The notes: generated from the letters alone by a model not told the origin. Counted from the stretch's first letter, positions 12,164 through 25,313 are shown. The stretch: 64,000 bases of DNA from Pseudoalteromonas spongiae UST010723-006 (GCF_000238255.3 NZ_CP011039.1:139501-203500), one strand, 5' to 3'. Numbers and translations: made by a program.

Positions 12164-12191
12164 TTGACAAAAAAATAGGAAAGCGTAACAT
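12164..12191 (+). promoter_or_regulatory. rRNA operon promoter P2
   Basis: A perfect -35 box TTGACA (12164-12169), a 16-base spacer and TAACAT (12186-12191) lie about 145 bases after P1, followed by a GC-rich discriminator. The tandem arrangement is the normal rrn layout. Confidence 0.8.
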
Positions 12192-12205
12192 ACGCAGCCC
12201 TAACA

Positions 12206-12284
12206 GCGACGAAGCGTCGCGGCAAGTAAGGCACTTGCAGCGTTCTTTAAACAGCCTTAAGCTGAGAACGTAGTTCTTTAACAA
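12206..12284 (+). promoter_or_regulatory. rrn leader boxB-like hairpins and boxA antitermination site
   Basis: Two hairpins precede boxA. The first is GCGACG/CGTCGC with a 3-nt loop at 12206-12220. The second is CGTTCT..CAGC pairing with GCTG.AGAACG at 12241-12270. The boxA core GTTCTTTAACAA follows at 12273-12284. This is the NusB/S10-dependent rRNA antitermination module. A second boxA copy sits in the 16S-23S spacer. Confidence 0.8.
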
Positions 12285-12291
12285 ATAGAAG

Positions 12292-12313
12292 CAATCATCT
12301 GTGTGGGCACTCG
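12292..12313 (+). other. 5' arm of the 16S precursor processing stem
   Basis: This stretch, beginning CAATCATCTGTGTGG, pairs almost perfectly with 14034-14056 just after the mature 16S 3' end. The long duplex that encloses 16S is the expected RNase III substrate. Confidence 0.85.
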
Positions 12314-12479
12314 TACAGATTAAGTTCTAACATACGCTTTTAAAGCGTAACAAAATTTAGACTTAATTGAACTGAGTGACCAACGGAATAAAGAAATTTA
12401 TTTCAGCACAGTCAATTCGATATCTTTATGATATCAAAATCAGAATTCATTGAGTCGGACGTAAGTCCAAAAACACTTT

Positions 12480-14012
<1,533 letters not shown>

Positions 14013-14288
14013 TACGATTTAGAACTTTTTGTTCGAAGTGTCCACACAGATGATTGTTAGCTAAGCAATAGCTTAGTTAATTTGCTCTTTAAAAATTTGG
14101 AAAGCTGACAAACTTTAAATTAAGTACTTACTTGTAAGTGCATTATTTAATTTAGAGTTCTCAAAATAAAGTAAAGAAAATTATGCCGCATAACGAAAGT
14201 TATGTTGGTATCTACTTTAGTATTCAATATTTAACTTCTGGCGGAGTTAAAAACTGTCTTTGACGATACAAACCATTTTGGGTTGTAT
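14013..14288 (+). other. 16S-23S internal spacer without tRNA genes
   Basis: This 276-base spacer was read for tRNA features (acceptor stems, a GTTCRA T-loop, CCA) and none was found. It contains the 3' arm of the 16S processing stem (14034-14056), a boxA copy TGCTCTTTAAAAATT (14083-14097), and the 5' arms of the 23S processing stem (14250-14261 and 14270-14295). Many gammaproteobacterial rrn operons carry tRNA-Ile/Ala or tRNA-Glu here, so this is a short, tRNA-less operon type. Confidence 0.88.
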
Positions 14289-17160
<2,872 letters not shown>

Positions 17161-17169
<9 letters not shown>

Positions 17170-17268
17170 ACAACGCCAAAGTGGTTTAGACCCGCAGAAG
17201 TTGAATAGCTCGAAAGAGCAAAGAACTAAAGTAGATAACTTTACGAATTGAGATAAAAAGACAGTTTT
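17161..17268 (+). other. 3' arms of the 23S precursor processing stem
   Basis: CTTAACCATACAAC (17161-17174) is the exact reverse complement of 14282-14295, and the pairing continues to 17187 with a few mismatches. AAAGACAGTTTT (17257-17268) pairs with 14250-14261. Together they close the long RNase III stem around 23S. Confidence 0.82.
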
Positions 17269-17309
17269 CCAGATTTAGATTTAAGACAAGCTCTTAAGTC
17301 AACCAGATT

Positions 17310-17427
17310 TGCTTGGTGACTATAGCGTTTTGGAACCACCTGACCCCATGCCGAACTCAGAAGTGAAACGAAACAGCGTCGATGATAGTGTGGGTTCGCC
17401 CATGTGAAAGTAGAACATCGCCAAGCT
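17310..17427 (+). rRNA. rrf: 5S ribosomal RNA
   Basis: This is an RNA of about 118 bases. The terminal helix GCTTGG / CCAAGC is present, and the internal CCACCTGACCCCATGCCGAA segment is diagnostic of 5S. It lies 140 bases after 23S and directly before the operon terminator. The ends are approximate. Confidence 0.97.
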
Positions 17428-17439
17428 CCTAATTAAGTA

Positions 17440-17466
17440 AAAAGCCCGCTCAATGAGCGGGCTTTT
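17440..17466 (+). terminator. rRNA operon terminator
   Basis: An 11-bp stem (AAAAGCCCGCT / AGCGGGCTTTT) with a 5-nt loop lies 12 bases after 5S. It is a strong intrinsic terminator. Confidence 0.95.
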
Positions 17467-18083
17467 GCGTTTGGGCGTTTAATGAACTTGGAACAATGCC
17501 CATAAAGCTGGGTGCCATCGCGCATCCTTGCGCTCACTTCGTCAGGCTGCGAAACTCTGTTTCGGTCCATCGTCACCCATGTGCCTCTTCACCGCTGTGG
17601 GCATTTGAAGATAGATTATATTTCAATGAATCGTTATAAATACTTCCCTGTAGCTTGGTTAAATTGGCCTTCCATCACCTCATTACACTGCGAAACTTAG
17701 TTAACTACAGGCGTCTTGCCTTCCGTCCTTCGGACCAGCAGAGCTGTTCAAATATATTCCGGATATTTTTGTCGGTCCATTTTCACCCATTTGTTTCTGA
17801 GCGTTATGGCGTGTGAATCTCACTAAGCTTCATAACTAGGCTAATTTCATTCACATGTAACTGATTAAAACGCTTTCTACAAAAAGTAAGACTGATTTTC
17901 TTATGTCTTCTAAACGTAATATAGTAATATTGAATCATTGATCGAATTGTTGCCTCAGGCTTTCTCCTGATTAATGTCAGTCAACTTTGTTGTAAAATTG
18001 TCTTCTCTATGTCGATATAGAAGTGATCCTTTTTACATTTATTGTGCACAGTAAAATATTGCTAAAAATAATATAATAAAAAT
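17467..18083. repeat. Non-coding region after the rRNA operon with diverged short repeats
   Basis: These 617 bases have no convincing gene. A motif is seen twice: CGGTCCATCGTCACCCAT (17563-17580) and CGGTCCATTTTCACCCAT (17773-17790). A second motif is also seen twice: CTGCGAAACT at 17547-17556 and CTGCGAAACT at 17688-17697. The arrangement looks like an old duplication of about 140-210 bases that has decayed. The last 200 bases are AT-rich and should hold the promoter of the following gene. A 62-codon reading frame here is rejected as chance. Confidence 0.55.
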
Positions 18084-19583
18084 ATGAAGCGCTTTATTCA
18101 GTATCAAACAGATCGGTTATCCGCTATCCCAAATATGGCTAGCGCTATCTCGAAGAAAATATCAGAATTCCAATATGATTATCGTAAGATGTTGGAAGAG
18201 GCGTCTCTGTTTTTTGAAAAACACTACGAATACGAAGCGGAACTTGCGCAATTAAATAAAAAGATCGTCGCTTACCAAGAACATATCGATATTGTCGAAA
18301 ACTACCGCAAAGAAAAAGGTAAGTATCCGCTTATTAAAGGGCAACGATCTGCTCAGCGTTATTTAGAAAAACTACATCAAAAGATTGACGAAGCAGAGCT
18401 GCGCATCAAACAAATTGCAGCCGAGCGTTTGAAGGCTCGTGGCGAGCGTTACATCTCACTGGAAAAGCTAATCGATAATATTCTCGATTTGCTCGATGGG
18501 CCTAAAATATTCAGTCAGTTTTTGGGGACCATGGTACTTTCAACGCCGCTACCCAATGAAACGGTTCGTTGTACGCGAAACGAAAAAAACAAACCAATTT
18601 ATATTACGGCACTAACCGTTGCGCTTTTTGAAGAAGCTCGCCTATTTAACCAATTTACTTCAACTTATTTAAAGCAAGCGCTGAGCGATATCATCGGATA
18701 CGATAAAGTTAGCTTAATGCAGCGTCATGATTACAAGCCGTTCACCAAAGAGCAGAAAATGGCTTATCGTGAAGAAGTGCTTAAACCCATCGTTAAGGCT
18801 ACTTTGCTTCGCCATATTGGCTCTTATGCACCTCATGCTGAAGCAATTTATCAAGGTAATCGGTTCAGGCTGTTAGATGCAGAGCAGCGTAATAAGTTAT
18901 TAGCTGGAATTAAACGAAACTCCTATCTCTACTTACGTCAGGGTGTAGGTTTACCGCAAAGACGTTTTGATAAAAAAGAAGAACGTGATGAGTTCTTTGA
19001 AATTGAAAATGCCAAGTTAGATTTTATGACCCAGTTGCTTGATTTTGATAATCAAGAACCTGAGCTGCGTGACTTGATGCGTATTCCTATGGTGTATGCT
19101 TCGTTTATGCTGTCTACCAAAGAGGAATATGATTATCGCAATATGTATCGCGCATATGACATTCTAAAAGATGGCATGAAGCAAGGTGAGTATAACGCAA
19201 ATTTTTGTGCGTTATTCTTACGTATGGTTGGACGATTCCCGCTTGGCAGTGGCATTTATTTTATCTCGCATGAAACAGAGCAAATTGAAAAAGGCATCGT
19301 TTCATCTCTATTTCCTAAAAATCCAGAGGAGCCTTACGTAAAACAAATTACACGTAATCACATACAATCACTTAGCCAAACTGAAGTTTTGGTGGTACGC
19401 AGCACTAATATTTATTTTGAATCTACCCGGGAGAACTCGGGGCTAGAAGAGGTGGTGTTTACACAACGCTACCAACCACCGTATGTGTGGAATGCTAATG
19501 AAATGTGGGAAGTTCAGGTGCCAGCGTTAGTCTTTTGGAAAAAGGATGGCACTACTAAAAACAGTAATCTCGCTATGCTATAG
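18084..19583 (+). CDS. Unknown protein with a possible degenerate HD-GYP-like domain
   Basis: This is a 499-residue cytoplasmic protein without signal peptide or membrane helix. Residues about 35-120 are charged and heptad-like, probably a coiled coil. The segment LRMVGRFPLGSGIYFI (379-394), followed by PKNPEEPYVK, resembles the C-terminal G-x-YP-x-G-x-V-x-L...P-V signature of HD-GYP phosphodiesterases. Upstream, SDIIGYDKV (201-209) sits where HDIGK would be. The HD pair and the GYP motif themselves are absent, so if related it is a catalytically dead sensor or adaptor. No ribosome-binding site is obvious before the ATG. It converges with the yjeH-like gene across 2 bases. The family link is inference. 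Confidence 0.6.
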   Translation: MKRFIQYQTDRLSAIPNMASAISKKISEFQYDYRKMLEEASLFFEKHYEYEAELAQLNKKIVAYQEHIDIVENYRKEKGKYPLIKGQRSAQRYLEKLHQKIDEAELRIKQIAAERLKARGERYISLEKLIDNILDLLDGPKIFSQFLGTMVLSTPLPNETVRCTRNEKNKPIYITALTVALFEEARLFNQFTSTYLKQALSDIIGYDKVSLMQRHDYKPFTKEQKMAYREEVLKPIVKATLLRHIGSYAPHAEAIYQGNRFRLLDAEQRNKLLAGIKRNSYLYLRQGVGLPQRRFDKKEERDEFFEIENAKLDFMTQLLDFDNQEPELRDLMRIPMVYASFMLSTKEEYDYRNMYRAYDILKDGMKQGEYNANFCALFLRMVGRFPLGSGIYFISHETEQIEKGIVSSLFPKNPEEPYVKQITRNHIQSLSQTEVLVVRSTNIYFESTRENSGLEEVVFTQRYQPPYVWNANEMWEVQVPALVFWKKDGTTKNSNLAML

Positions 19584-19585
19584 CA

Positions 19586-20833
19586 TTAGCAGTTATTAGC
19601 GAGTTGCACACTGCCGCGGCGTTTTTGCCATTTTACCGCAGGTATTAACACCGTAGCTAATAACAGTGCATAAGCCATGTGCGCACCAATGCCAAATGCA
19701 AGAGCCATGCAGGCAATAAACCCTAACGAAATCGTAATACGGTGTTTTGCTGCGAGCAATACCCATGCAGAGCACATGGTTGCAACATAGATAATAACAA
19801 ACACACCATTTACCCAGTTTATTAAACCTTCCAGATCTTGGCCGCTGAAATAAGTTATAACGAGTACTGTTGCCATGATACTCAGCACACAAATCAATGC
19901 TCTTTGCGGTATATTATATTGGTTTGTGTATGCTAATTGTTTGGGCAATACTTTTTGTTCAGCGAAGCTTGCGACAAGTTTGGCCAGACTTGTTGTGTAA
20001 ACGTTGATGGTAGCAAGGCCACCTGCTGTACCAAGTATACCAATGATATAGTTACCGCCACTGAAATAGTGGTTAAATACGCCGATAATCGCCAGCTTTT
20101 GATCATTAGGGTGGGCCAAAACTAATACCGTAGATAATAAATAAATCACGCCAACAATGACACTGCCTATAATCATCGCTGGAATAACATCTTGCTTCGG
20201 CTTTTTAAACTCATTGGCAAGGTGTGACATAGCTTCAACACCAAGAAAACTCCAAAAAGCGAGACCCGCGGCACTTAGTATTTTATCGCTATCCAAACTC
20301 AGCGTTGTGTTCGATTGCATAACGACTTGTTCATTGCTGAAAGTACATAACAGCATGACAATAAAGGTGATTAACAGGGTAAGCAGAAACTGTAGTTTTG
20401 CTGAAACATGAATGCCTTTTCGATTTATGTAAAACAGGCATAAAAGCGCAGCGAGTTCCGCGAGTAACAATTGTACACCGCTAATATTTATCATTCCTTG
20501 CACAAACTGAAAGGTCATAATAATGGCCGCGGGTGCACCAATTGGCACGACTAACAAAAACATTAAGCCAATGACTCTGCCTGCAGTTTTGCCAAAAGCT
20601 TTTTCAACAAAGTGAGCTGGGCCACCTGAATGTGGAAAAAGTGACGATAGCTTTCCAAACACATAAGTAATAGGGATTAATCCGACTGTTAGTAGAAGCC
20701 AAGCGTAGAGTGCATTACTTCCCGACATTTCGACGGTTAGCTGCGGTAGTATAAATACTCCGGTACCGAGTAAGGTTGTTGCCATCATGCCGGCGCCTTG
20801 CCAGCGTCCAATGCCTGTATTAACTGATTTCAT
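19586..20833 (-). CDS. yjeH: APC-superfamily amino-acid exporter, YjeH-like
   Basis: This is an integral membrane transporter of 415 residues with about 11-12 hydrophobic helices. It resembles E. coli YjeH, an L-methionine and branched-chain amino acid exporter. Shared features are the N-terminal LLGTGVFILPQL segment, HSGGPAHFVEKAFG, QLLLAELAAL and FWSFLGVEAMSHLANEFKKP. The unwound-helix GxG motif typical of APC transporters is in the first helix. It is divergent from an Lrp/AsnC-type regulator across 149 bases that hold a 15-bp palindrome, which suggests that regulator controls it. The substrate is inferred from family only. Confidence 0.85.
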   Translation of the reverse strand: MKSVNTGIGRWQGAGMMATTLLGTGVFILPQLTVEMSGSNALYAWLLLTVGLIPITYVFGKLSSLFPHSGGPAHFVEKAFGKTAGRVIGLMFLLVVPIGAPAAIIMTFQFVQGMINISGVQLLLAELAALLCLFYINRKGIHVSAKLQFLLTLLITFIVMLLCTFSNEQVVMQSNTTLSLDSDKILSAAGLAFWSFLGVEAMSHLANEFKKPKQDVIPAMIIGSVIVGVIYLLSTVLVLAHPNDQKLAIIGVFNHYFSGGNYIIGILGTAGGLATINVYTTSLAKLVASFAEQKVLPKQLAYTNQYNIPQRALICVLSIMATVLVITYFSGQDLEGLINWVNGVFVIIYVATMCSAWVLLAAKHRITISLGFIACMALAFGIGAHMAYALLLATVLIPAVKWQKRRGSVQLANNC

Positions 20834-20883
20834 GTTACTTTGTTTATGGTTTTTAATAGCGCTAGTATAGAAATATTTACTAT

Positions 20884-20898
20884 CTCAAACTGTTTGAG
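20884..20898. promoter_or_regulatory. Palindrome between yjeH-like gene and Lrp-type regulator
   Basis: The perfect palindrome CTCAAAC-T-GTTTGAG lies 51 bases upstream of the exporter and 84 bases upstream of the regulator. Its position in a divergent regulator/transporter gap makes it a candidate operator for the Lrp-type protein. Binding is inferred, not shown. Confidence 0.45.
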
Positions 20899-20982
20899 TT
20901 GCTAGGCAGAGTGTGTGATATGCAGGTAAAATGACGGTATTACTGCAAAATTAAAACACTTTGAAGGTTTAGGTGATTAAGT

Positions 20983-21417
20983 ATGCAAATGGATAAATTT
21001 GATCAGGCGATTATTGGTCAGTTAAAAATAAACGCGAGGCAAAGCGTATCGGCGATAGCTGATGCGGTAAATCTCTCGCGTTCAGCTGTTACAGAGCGGA
21101 TTAAAAAACTAGAGCGTCAGGGGCAAATTCGCGGCTATCAAGTCTTGCTAAGTGAATCGCAAAAAGTAGGTGTATCTGCTTACTTTGAAATTCAGCATCA
21201 GTGCACGCGTTGTTCAAACATTGTTAAGGTGTTTCAGGTGATCCCGGAAGTTTTAACGTGCCATGGCATTACTGGCGACATGGATTTATTGGTTTACGTG
21301 CAAACAGATTCGATGCAACGACTTCATGAAATTAGAGAATACTTAGACGCAGAGCCTGATATCGTAAAAATTAAAACACATGTCGTAATGAGTGAATGGA
21401 TTAATAATTTAGGCTAA
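20983..21417 (+). CDS. Lrp/AsnC family transcriptional regulator
   Basis: This is a 144-residue DNA-binding regulator. An N-terminal helix-turn-helix (residues about 20-45, VSAIADAVNLSRSAVTERIKKLE) precedes a C-terminal RAM ligand-binding domain (about 65-140) with the conserved GITGDMDLLVYV strand. Lrp-type proteins usually bind amino acids. Divergence from the YjeH-type exporter suggests it senses methionine or a branched-chain amino acid and induces export. A second in-frame ATG two codons in (20989) is an alternative start. Confidence 0.9.
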   Translation: MQMDKFDQAIIGQLKINARQSVSAIADAVNLSRSAVTERIKKLERQGQIRGYQVLLSESQKVGVSAYFEIQHQCTRCSNIVKVFQVIPEVLTCHGITGDMDLLVYVQTDSMQRLHEIREYLDAEPDIVKIKTHVVMSEWINNLG

Positions 21418-21527
21418 ATACACGTAAATTATCGTTATATACCGTTGTTACAATTCGTTACGCAAAACTATAGTCGTAATTAATTTACTGGGTTAGCATG
21501 GGAAGGTTAAATACAAAGGGAATATTT

Positions 21528-23666
21528 ATGAAAGCATTAAAACCAATCGCACTAAGTGCACTCTCACTATTAGTGCTTAGCGCTTGCAATAACACTCAAA
21601 ACAACAACAAAACTGATATTGCCGCGCCTATCGCCAAAAAGGTGCCATTTGAAATGACGCACCACGGTAACACACGCGTTGATAATTATTATTGGATGCG
21701 TGACGATGAGCGCAAAGATCCAGAAATTCTAGCGCATTTAGAGGCTGAAAATAGTTATACAGAACAAAAATTAAAACATACTGAAGCACTACAAGCGCAA
21801 TTATTTGACGAGATCAAAGGTCGCATTGTTAAAGATGATCAATCTGTACCAGTCAAACAGGGCGATTACTTTTACGGTAGTGAAGTAAGCGGTGATAATG
21901 AATATAGCGTATATACGCGCGCAAAAGATTTAGCAGGTACTGATAAGCAAGTACTGTTAGATGTTAACGAATTGGCAAAAGCACATGATTATTTTAGTGT
22001 TAGCACGCTAACTGTAAGTGAAAACGATAATTTACTCGCGTATGGCGAAGATACATTAAGCCGTCGTATTTACACTATTCGCATTAAAGACCTAACTACA
22101 GGCGAATACTTAAAAGATAAAATTGAAGGTACGTCAGGCAATATTGTTTGGGGTAACGACAATACCTTCTTGTACTACATCAAAAAAGACCCGCAAACCT
22201 TGCTTGGTTATCAGGTTTACCGCCATGTGCTGGGAACGGACCAAAGCAGTGATGAGCTAGTGTACGAAGAGAAAAACAAAGCTTACTACACTTACATTAG
22301 TAAGAGTAAAGACAGTAGTTTAGTTTACATTCACCATTCAAGTACTGAAGCGCGCGGTGTATCAATTATTGATGCGAACGACGCCAAGGCGAAACCAACG
22401 CGTTTTATTCCGCGTGAAGATAAGCACGAATACAGTATTGCTAAGTTAAATAACGATTTTTACATTACTACTAACCTAGATGCGGTTAACTTCCGTTTAA
22501 TGAAAGTTGATGCAAGTAAAGTAGGTGATAAGGCGCATTGGCAAGAAGTTATCCCTGCGCGTGATAACGTAAAACTTGAAGACATTACGTTATTTGATAA
22601 TCACTTAGTTTATCAAGAGCGTGAGAATGGTTTAACGAATGTCACTGTGCGTAAGCTAGATTCAGGCAAAGAGTTTAACCTGGACTTTAAAGATACTGCG
22701 TTTGCTGCAGGTATGTACGGTAATAATGAACTTGATAATGCATCTGTTCGTTTGTACTACACCAGTATGACAACGCCTTCTAGTGTAATTGAATATACGT
22801 TAGAAGACGGTAAGAAAACTGTACTAAAAGAACAAAAAGTATTAGGTGACTTTAACTCTGATAACTATGTATCTGAGCGCATTAAGGTAACGGCACGCGA
22901 TGGTAAAAAAGTACCTGTATCGCTTGTTTATCATAAAGATAAGTTTAAAAAAGATGGTACTAACCCGCTTTATCAATATGGTTATGGCTCATATGGTGCA
23001 ACCTTCGACCCGACTTTCTCAACGTCACGTTTAAGCCTGCTTGACCGTGGTTTTGTTTACGCCATTGCCCATATTCGAGGCTCTCAAATGCTAGGTCGCC
23101 CTTGGTATGAAGATGGTAAAAAACTCACTAAGAAAAATACCTTTAACGACTTTGTTGACGTAACTAAAGCGCTTGTAGAGCAAGGGTATGGTGCAAAAGA
23201 TAAAGTATTTGCGGTTGGCGGCAGTGCCGGTGGTTTATTAATGGGTGCTGTGATTAACCAAGCGCCAGAGTTATATCGTGGTGTTGCTTCTCACGTCCCA
23301 TTTGTCGATGTAGTTACCACTATGCTTGATGAATCAATTCCACTGACTACAAACGAGTATGATGAGTGGGGGAACCCGAATGAAAAAGCGTACTATGACT
23401 ACATGTTAAGTTACTCACCTTACGATCAGGTTAAGCGTCAAGCGTATCCAAACCTGTTAGTAACTACAGGCTTACATGACTCGCAAGTACAGTACTTTGA
23501 ACCTATGAAGTGGGTTGCTAAGTTGCGTGAATATAAGACGAACGATAACCTACTGCTATTCAAAACGGATATGGAAGCAGGTCACGGTGGTGCATCAGGT
23601 CGCTTTAAACGCATAAACGATACTGCATTAGAGTATGCGTTCTTCATTGATTTACTAGAGCAGTAA
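21528..23666 (+). CDS. Oligopeptidase B-like S9 peptidase, predicted lipoprotein
   Basis: This is a prolyl-oligopeptidase-family serine peptidase of 712 residues. The AAAGGGA site before the ATG at 21528 fixes the start over an upstream ATG at 21498. The N-terminus is a lipoprotein signal ending in the lipobox LSAC. A seven-bladed propeller region (about 80-430) precedes the alpha/beta-hydrolase domain. The nucleophile is S566 in GGSAGG, the acid is Asp in TGLHDSQV and the base is His in AGHGG. AHIRGSQMLGRPWYEDGK and VPFVDVVTTMLDESIPLT are typical of oligopeptidase B (PtrB), which cleaves after basic residues and is usually cytoplasmic. Envelope anchoring here is a noteworthy difference. It ends at a strong terminator. 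Confidence 0.92.
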   Translation: MKALKPIALSALSLLVLSACNNTQNNNKTDIAAPIAKKVPFEMTHHGNTRVDNYYWMRDDERKDPEILAHLEAENSYTEQKLKHTEALQAQLFDEIKGRIVKDDQSVPVKQGDYFYGSEVSGDNEYSVYTRAKDLAGTDKQVLLDVNELAKAHDYFSVSTLTVSENDNLLAYGEDTLSRRIYTIRIKDLTTGEYLKDKIEGTSGNIVWGNDNTFLYYIKKDPQTLLGYQVYRHVLGTDQSSDELVYEEKNKAYYTYISKSKDSSLVYIHHSSTEARGVSIIDANDAKAKPTRFIPREDKHEYSIAKLNNDFYITTNLDAVNFRLMKVDASKVGDKAHWQEVIPARDNVKLEDITLFDNHLVYQERENGLTNVTVRKLDSGKEFNLDFKDTAFAAGMYGNNELDNASVRLYYTSMTTPSSVIEYTLEDGKKTVLKEQKVLGDFNSDNYVSERIKVTARDGKKVPVSLVYHKDKFKKDGTNPLYQYGYGSYGATFDPTFSTSRLSLLDRGFVYAIAHIRGSQMLGRPWYEDGKKLTKKNTFNDFVDVTKALVEQGYGAKDKVFAVGGSAGGLLMGAVINQAPELYRGVASHVPFVDVVTTMLDESIPLTTNEYDEWGNPNEKAYYDYMLSYSPYDQVKRQAYPNLLVTTGLHDSQVQYFEPMKWVAKLREYKTNDNLLLFKTDMEAGHGGASGRFKRINDTALEYAFFIDLLEQ

Positions 23667-23676
23667 TACACATATT

Positions 23677-23700
23677 AAAGGGGCGAAAGCCCCTTTCTTT
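23677..23700 (+). terminator. Terminator after the S9 peptidase gene
   Basis: An 8-bp stem AAAGGGGC / GCCCCTTT closes on a GAAA tetraloop and is followed by CTTTTCTTT. It serves the peptidase gene and, being near-symmetric, perhaps the convergent GST gene too. Confidence 0.88.
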
Positions 23701-23716
23701 TCTTTATTAAGCTAAG

Positions 23717-24370
23717 TTAGACTTCTTCGCCCGCTTCATCCATTTGAACAATCTCAGTTTCCTGCAAAGCCAGATCTATCCACTCGGCAAGTACAGAACA
23801 GCTCAATACTTTGTGCATATAAGCCGTTGCAGGAGCATTTAATGAAATGCCATAGGTTTTAAAACGCAGCGCGATAGGTGCAAACATGGCATCAACAATT
23901 CCCCAATCACCAAATAGCCAACCGCCTTGATGTTGAAACAGTGTGTGTTGTTCACTAAAAATCTGCTCAATGCGCGCAATGTCATTTTGGCTTTGTGCTG
24001 TCAGTTCCACTTTGCGCTTAGCGCGTATATTCATAGGTAACTGATTGCGTAATGAGTTAAAACCAGCATGCATTTCTGCCGCTAATGCCCGAGCTTTTGC
24101 ACGTTGCTGCGGATCACTTGGCCAACCTTTATTACATAAATAAGCTTCATTGATGTATTCGCAGATTGCAAGCGAATCCCATATGGTTGTACTACCATCA
24201 ACTAACACAGGCACTTTAGCGATGGGAGCGATGGTGGCAAGGGTATCGCTAAAACTTGGTGTCTCTAATTTTAAGTTGTGTTCAGTGAAGCTTATATTGA
24301 ATTTTTTCATTACTAGCCAGGCTCTTAGTGACCAGCTCGAATAGTTTTTATTAGCGATATATAAATCCAT
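23717..24370 (-). CDS. Glutathione S-transferase family protein
   Basis: This is a 217-residue two-domain GST. The thioredoxin-like N-domain begins MDLYIANKNYSSWSLRAWL, where the SSWS serines are the usual zeta/YfcF-like catalytic site. KVPVLVDG carries the cis-proline and DSLAICEYI is the glutathione gamma-glutamyl binding motif. The all-helical C-domain follows. The physiological substrate is unknown. It is divergent from a LysR-type regulator across 112 bases, which may control it. Confidence 0.9.
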   Translation of the reverse strand: MDLYIANKNYSSWSLRAWLVMKKFNISFTEHNLKLETPSFSDTLATIAPIAKVPVLVDGSTTIWDSLAICEYINEAYLCNKGWPSDPQQRAKARALAAEMHAGFNSLRNQLPMNIRAKRKVELTAQSQNDIARIEQIFSEQHTLFQHQGGWLFGDWGIVDAMFAPIALRFKTYGISLNAPATAYMHKVLSCSVLAEWIDLALQETEIVQMDEAGEEV

Positions 24371-24482
24371 CTAGTGTTACTCTCAATTAGGTAGTTAGTT
24401 TAATTGCCAATAATTTATCGTGTTATTTATGCATCGAATAGCGCATAATCCTTATACTATCTATCAGTTAAATTGATGTGTT

Positions 24483-25313
24483 ATGGAAATTGATGCGCTT
24501 AAAAGTTTACTTGCATTTGTCGACACTGGAAGCATAACGCGCGCTGCTAAACAGGTTAATCGCACTCAGTCGGCTGTTAGTATGCAGATGAAAAAACTCG
24601 AGCAGGACATAGGTAAGGTGCTGTTTGAAAAAAATGGTCGCAATCTCATTTTGTCAAAAGATGGACATCAACTTGTTGGTTATGCAAAACAACTTATTGC
24701 ACATTATGACAGCACATTAAATGCCGTTAAAACGGACCGCAATAAGTTACGCATTCGGTTAGGTTGCCCTGATGATTACGCCGATGCTATTTTGCCAAGC
24801 GTAGTAAAAAAAATGCATCAGTTGTGGCCAAGTTTAGATCTACAAATACGTTGTTTACCAAGCAATATTATTCGACAGCAGCTCGACAATGGTGAACTCG
24901 ATTTAGGCATAGTAACACGCTCATTTGATAGTGAAGAGGGTATTATTATTGCTAAAGATAGCGGTGTATGGGTAAGTAATGGTGATTGTAAAATACTAGA
25001 GCAAATGCCTTTGCCACTGGTAACATTTCAGCAAGATTGTCGTTTTCATCACGCAGCAATTGAAGGTCTGCACAAGCAGGGAATGCAATTTAAGTTGATT
25101 GCCATGAGTGGTAGTGTTGCTGCGATGCAAGGGTTGATAAAACAAGGCATGGCAATTGGTGCTATGGCGCGCTTAAGTATCGGCGAGTTAACAGAGCTGA
25201 AAAATACGCACTTACCCGCCTTACCTGATATTAGTATTGTGCTAATTAGTAACGTGCATACCAATAGCAAAATTTCTCAAACTGAGCTGTTACAACTAGG
25301 TAACAGTGTTTAG
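24483..25313 (+). CDS. LysR family transcriptional regulator
   Basis: This is a 276-residue regulator. The N-terminal winged helix-turn-helix (residues 1-60, SITRAAKQVNRTQSAVSMQMKKLE) is classical LysR. The C-terminal periplasmic-binding-like effector domain begins near residue 88 (RIRLGCPDDYADAIL). It is divergent from the GST gene, its most likely target. Its last 18 bases overlap the end of the convergent GNAT gene. The inducer is unknown. Confidence 0.92.
   Translation: MEIDALKSLLAFVDTGSITRAAKQVNRTQSAVSMQMKKLEQDIGKVLFEKNGRNLILSKDGHQLVGYAKQLIAHYDSTLNAVKTDRNKLRIRLGCPDDYADAILPSVVKKMHQLWPSLDLQIRCLPSNIIRQQLDNGELDLGIVTRSFDSEEGIIIAKDSGVWVSNGDCKILEQMPLPLVTFQQDCRFHHAAIEGLHKQGMQFKLIAMSGSVAAMQGLIKQGMAIGAMARLSIGELTELKNTHLPALPDISIVLISNVHTNSKISQTELLQLGNSV

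Noticed and set aside
14013..14288. tRNA gene in the 16S-23S spacer
   Set aside because: No acceptor stem, T-loop or CCA end could be found. The inverted repeats there are rRNA processing stems.
17512..17700. 62-codon frame after the 5S gene
   Set aside because: It falls within the decayed repeat region and has no ribosome-binding site or family resemblance.
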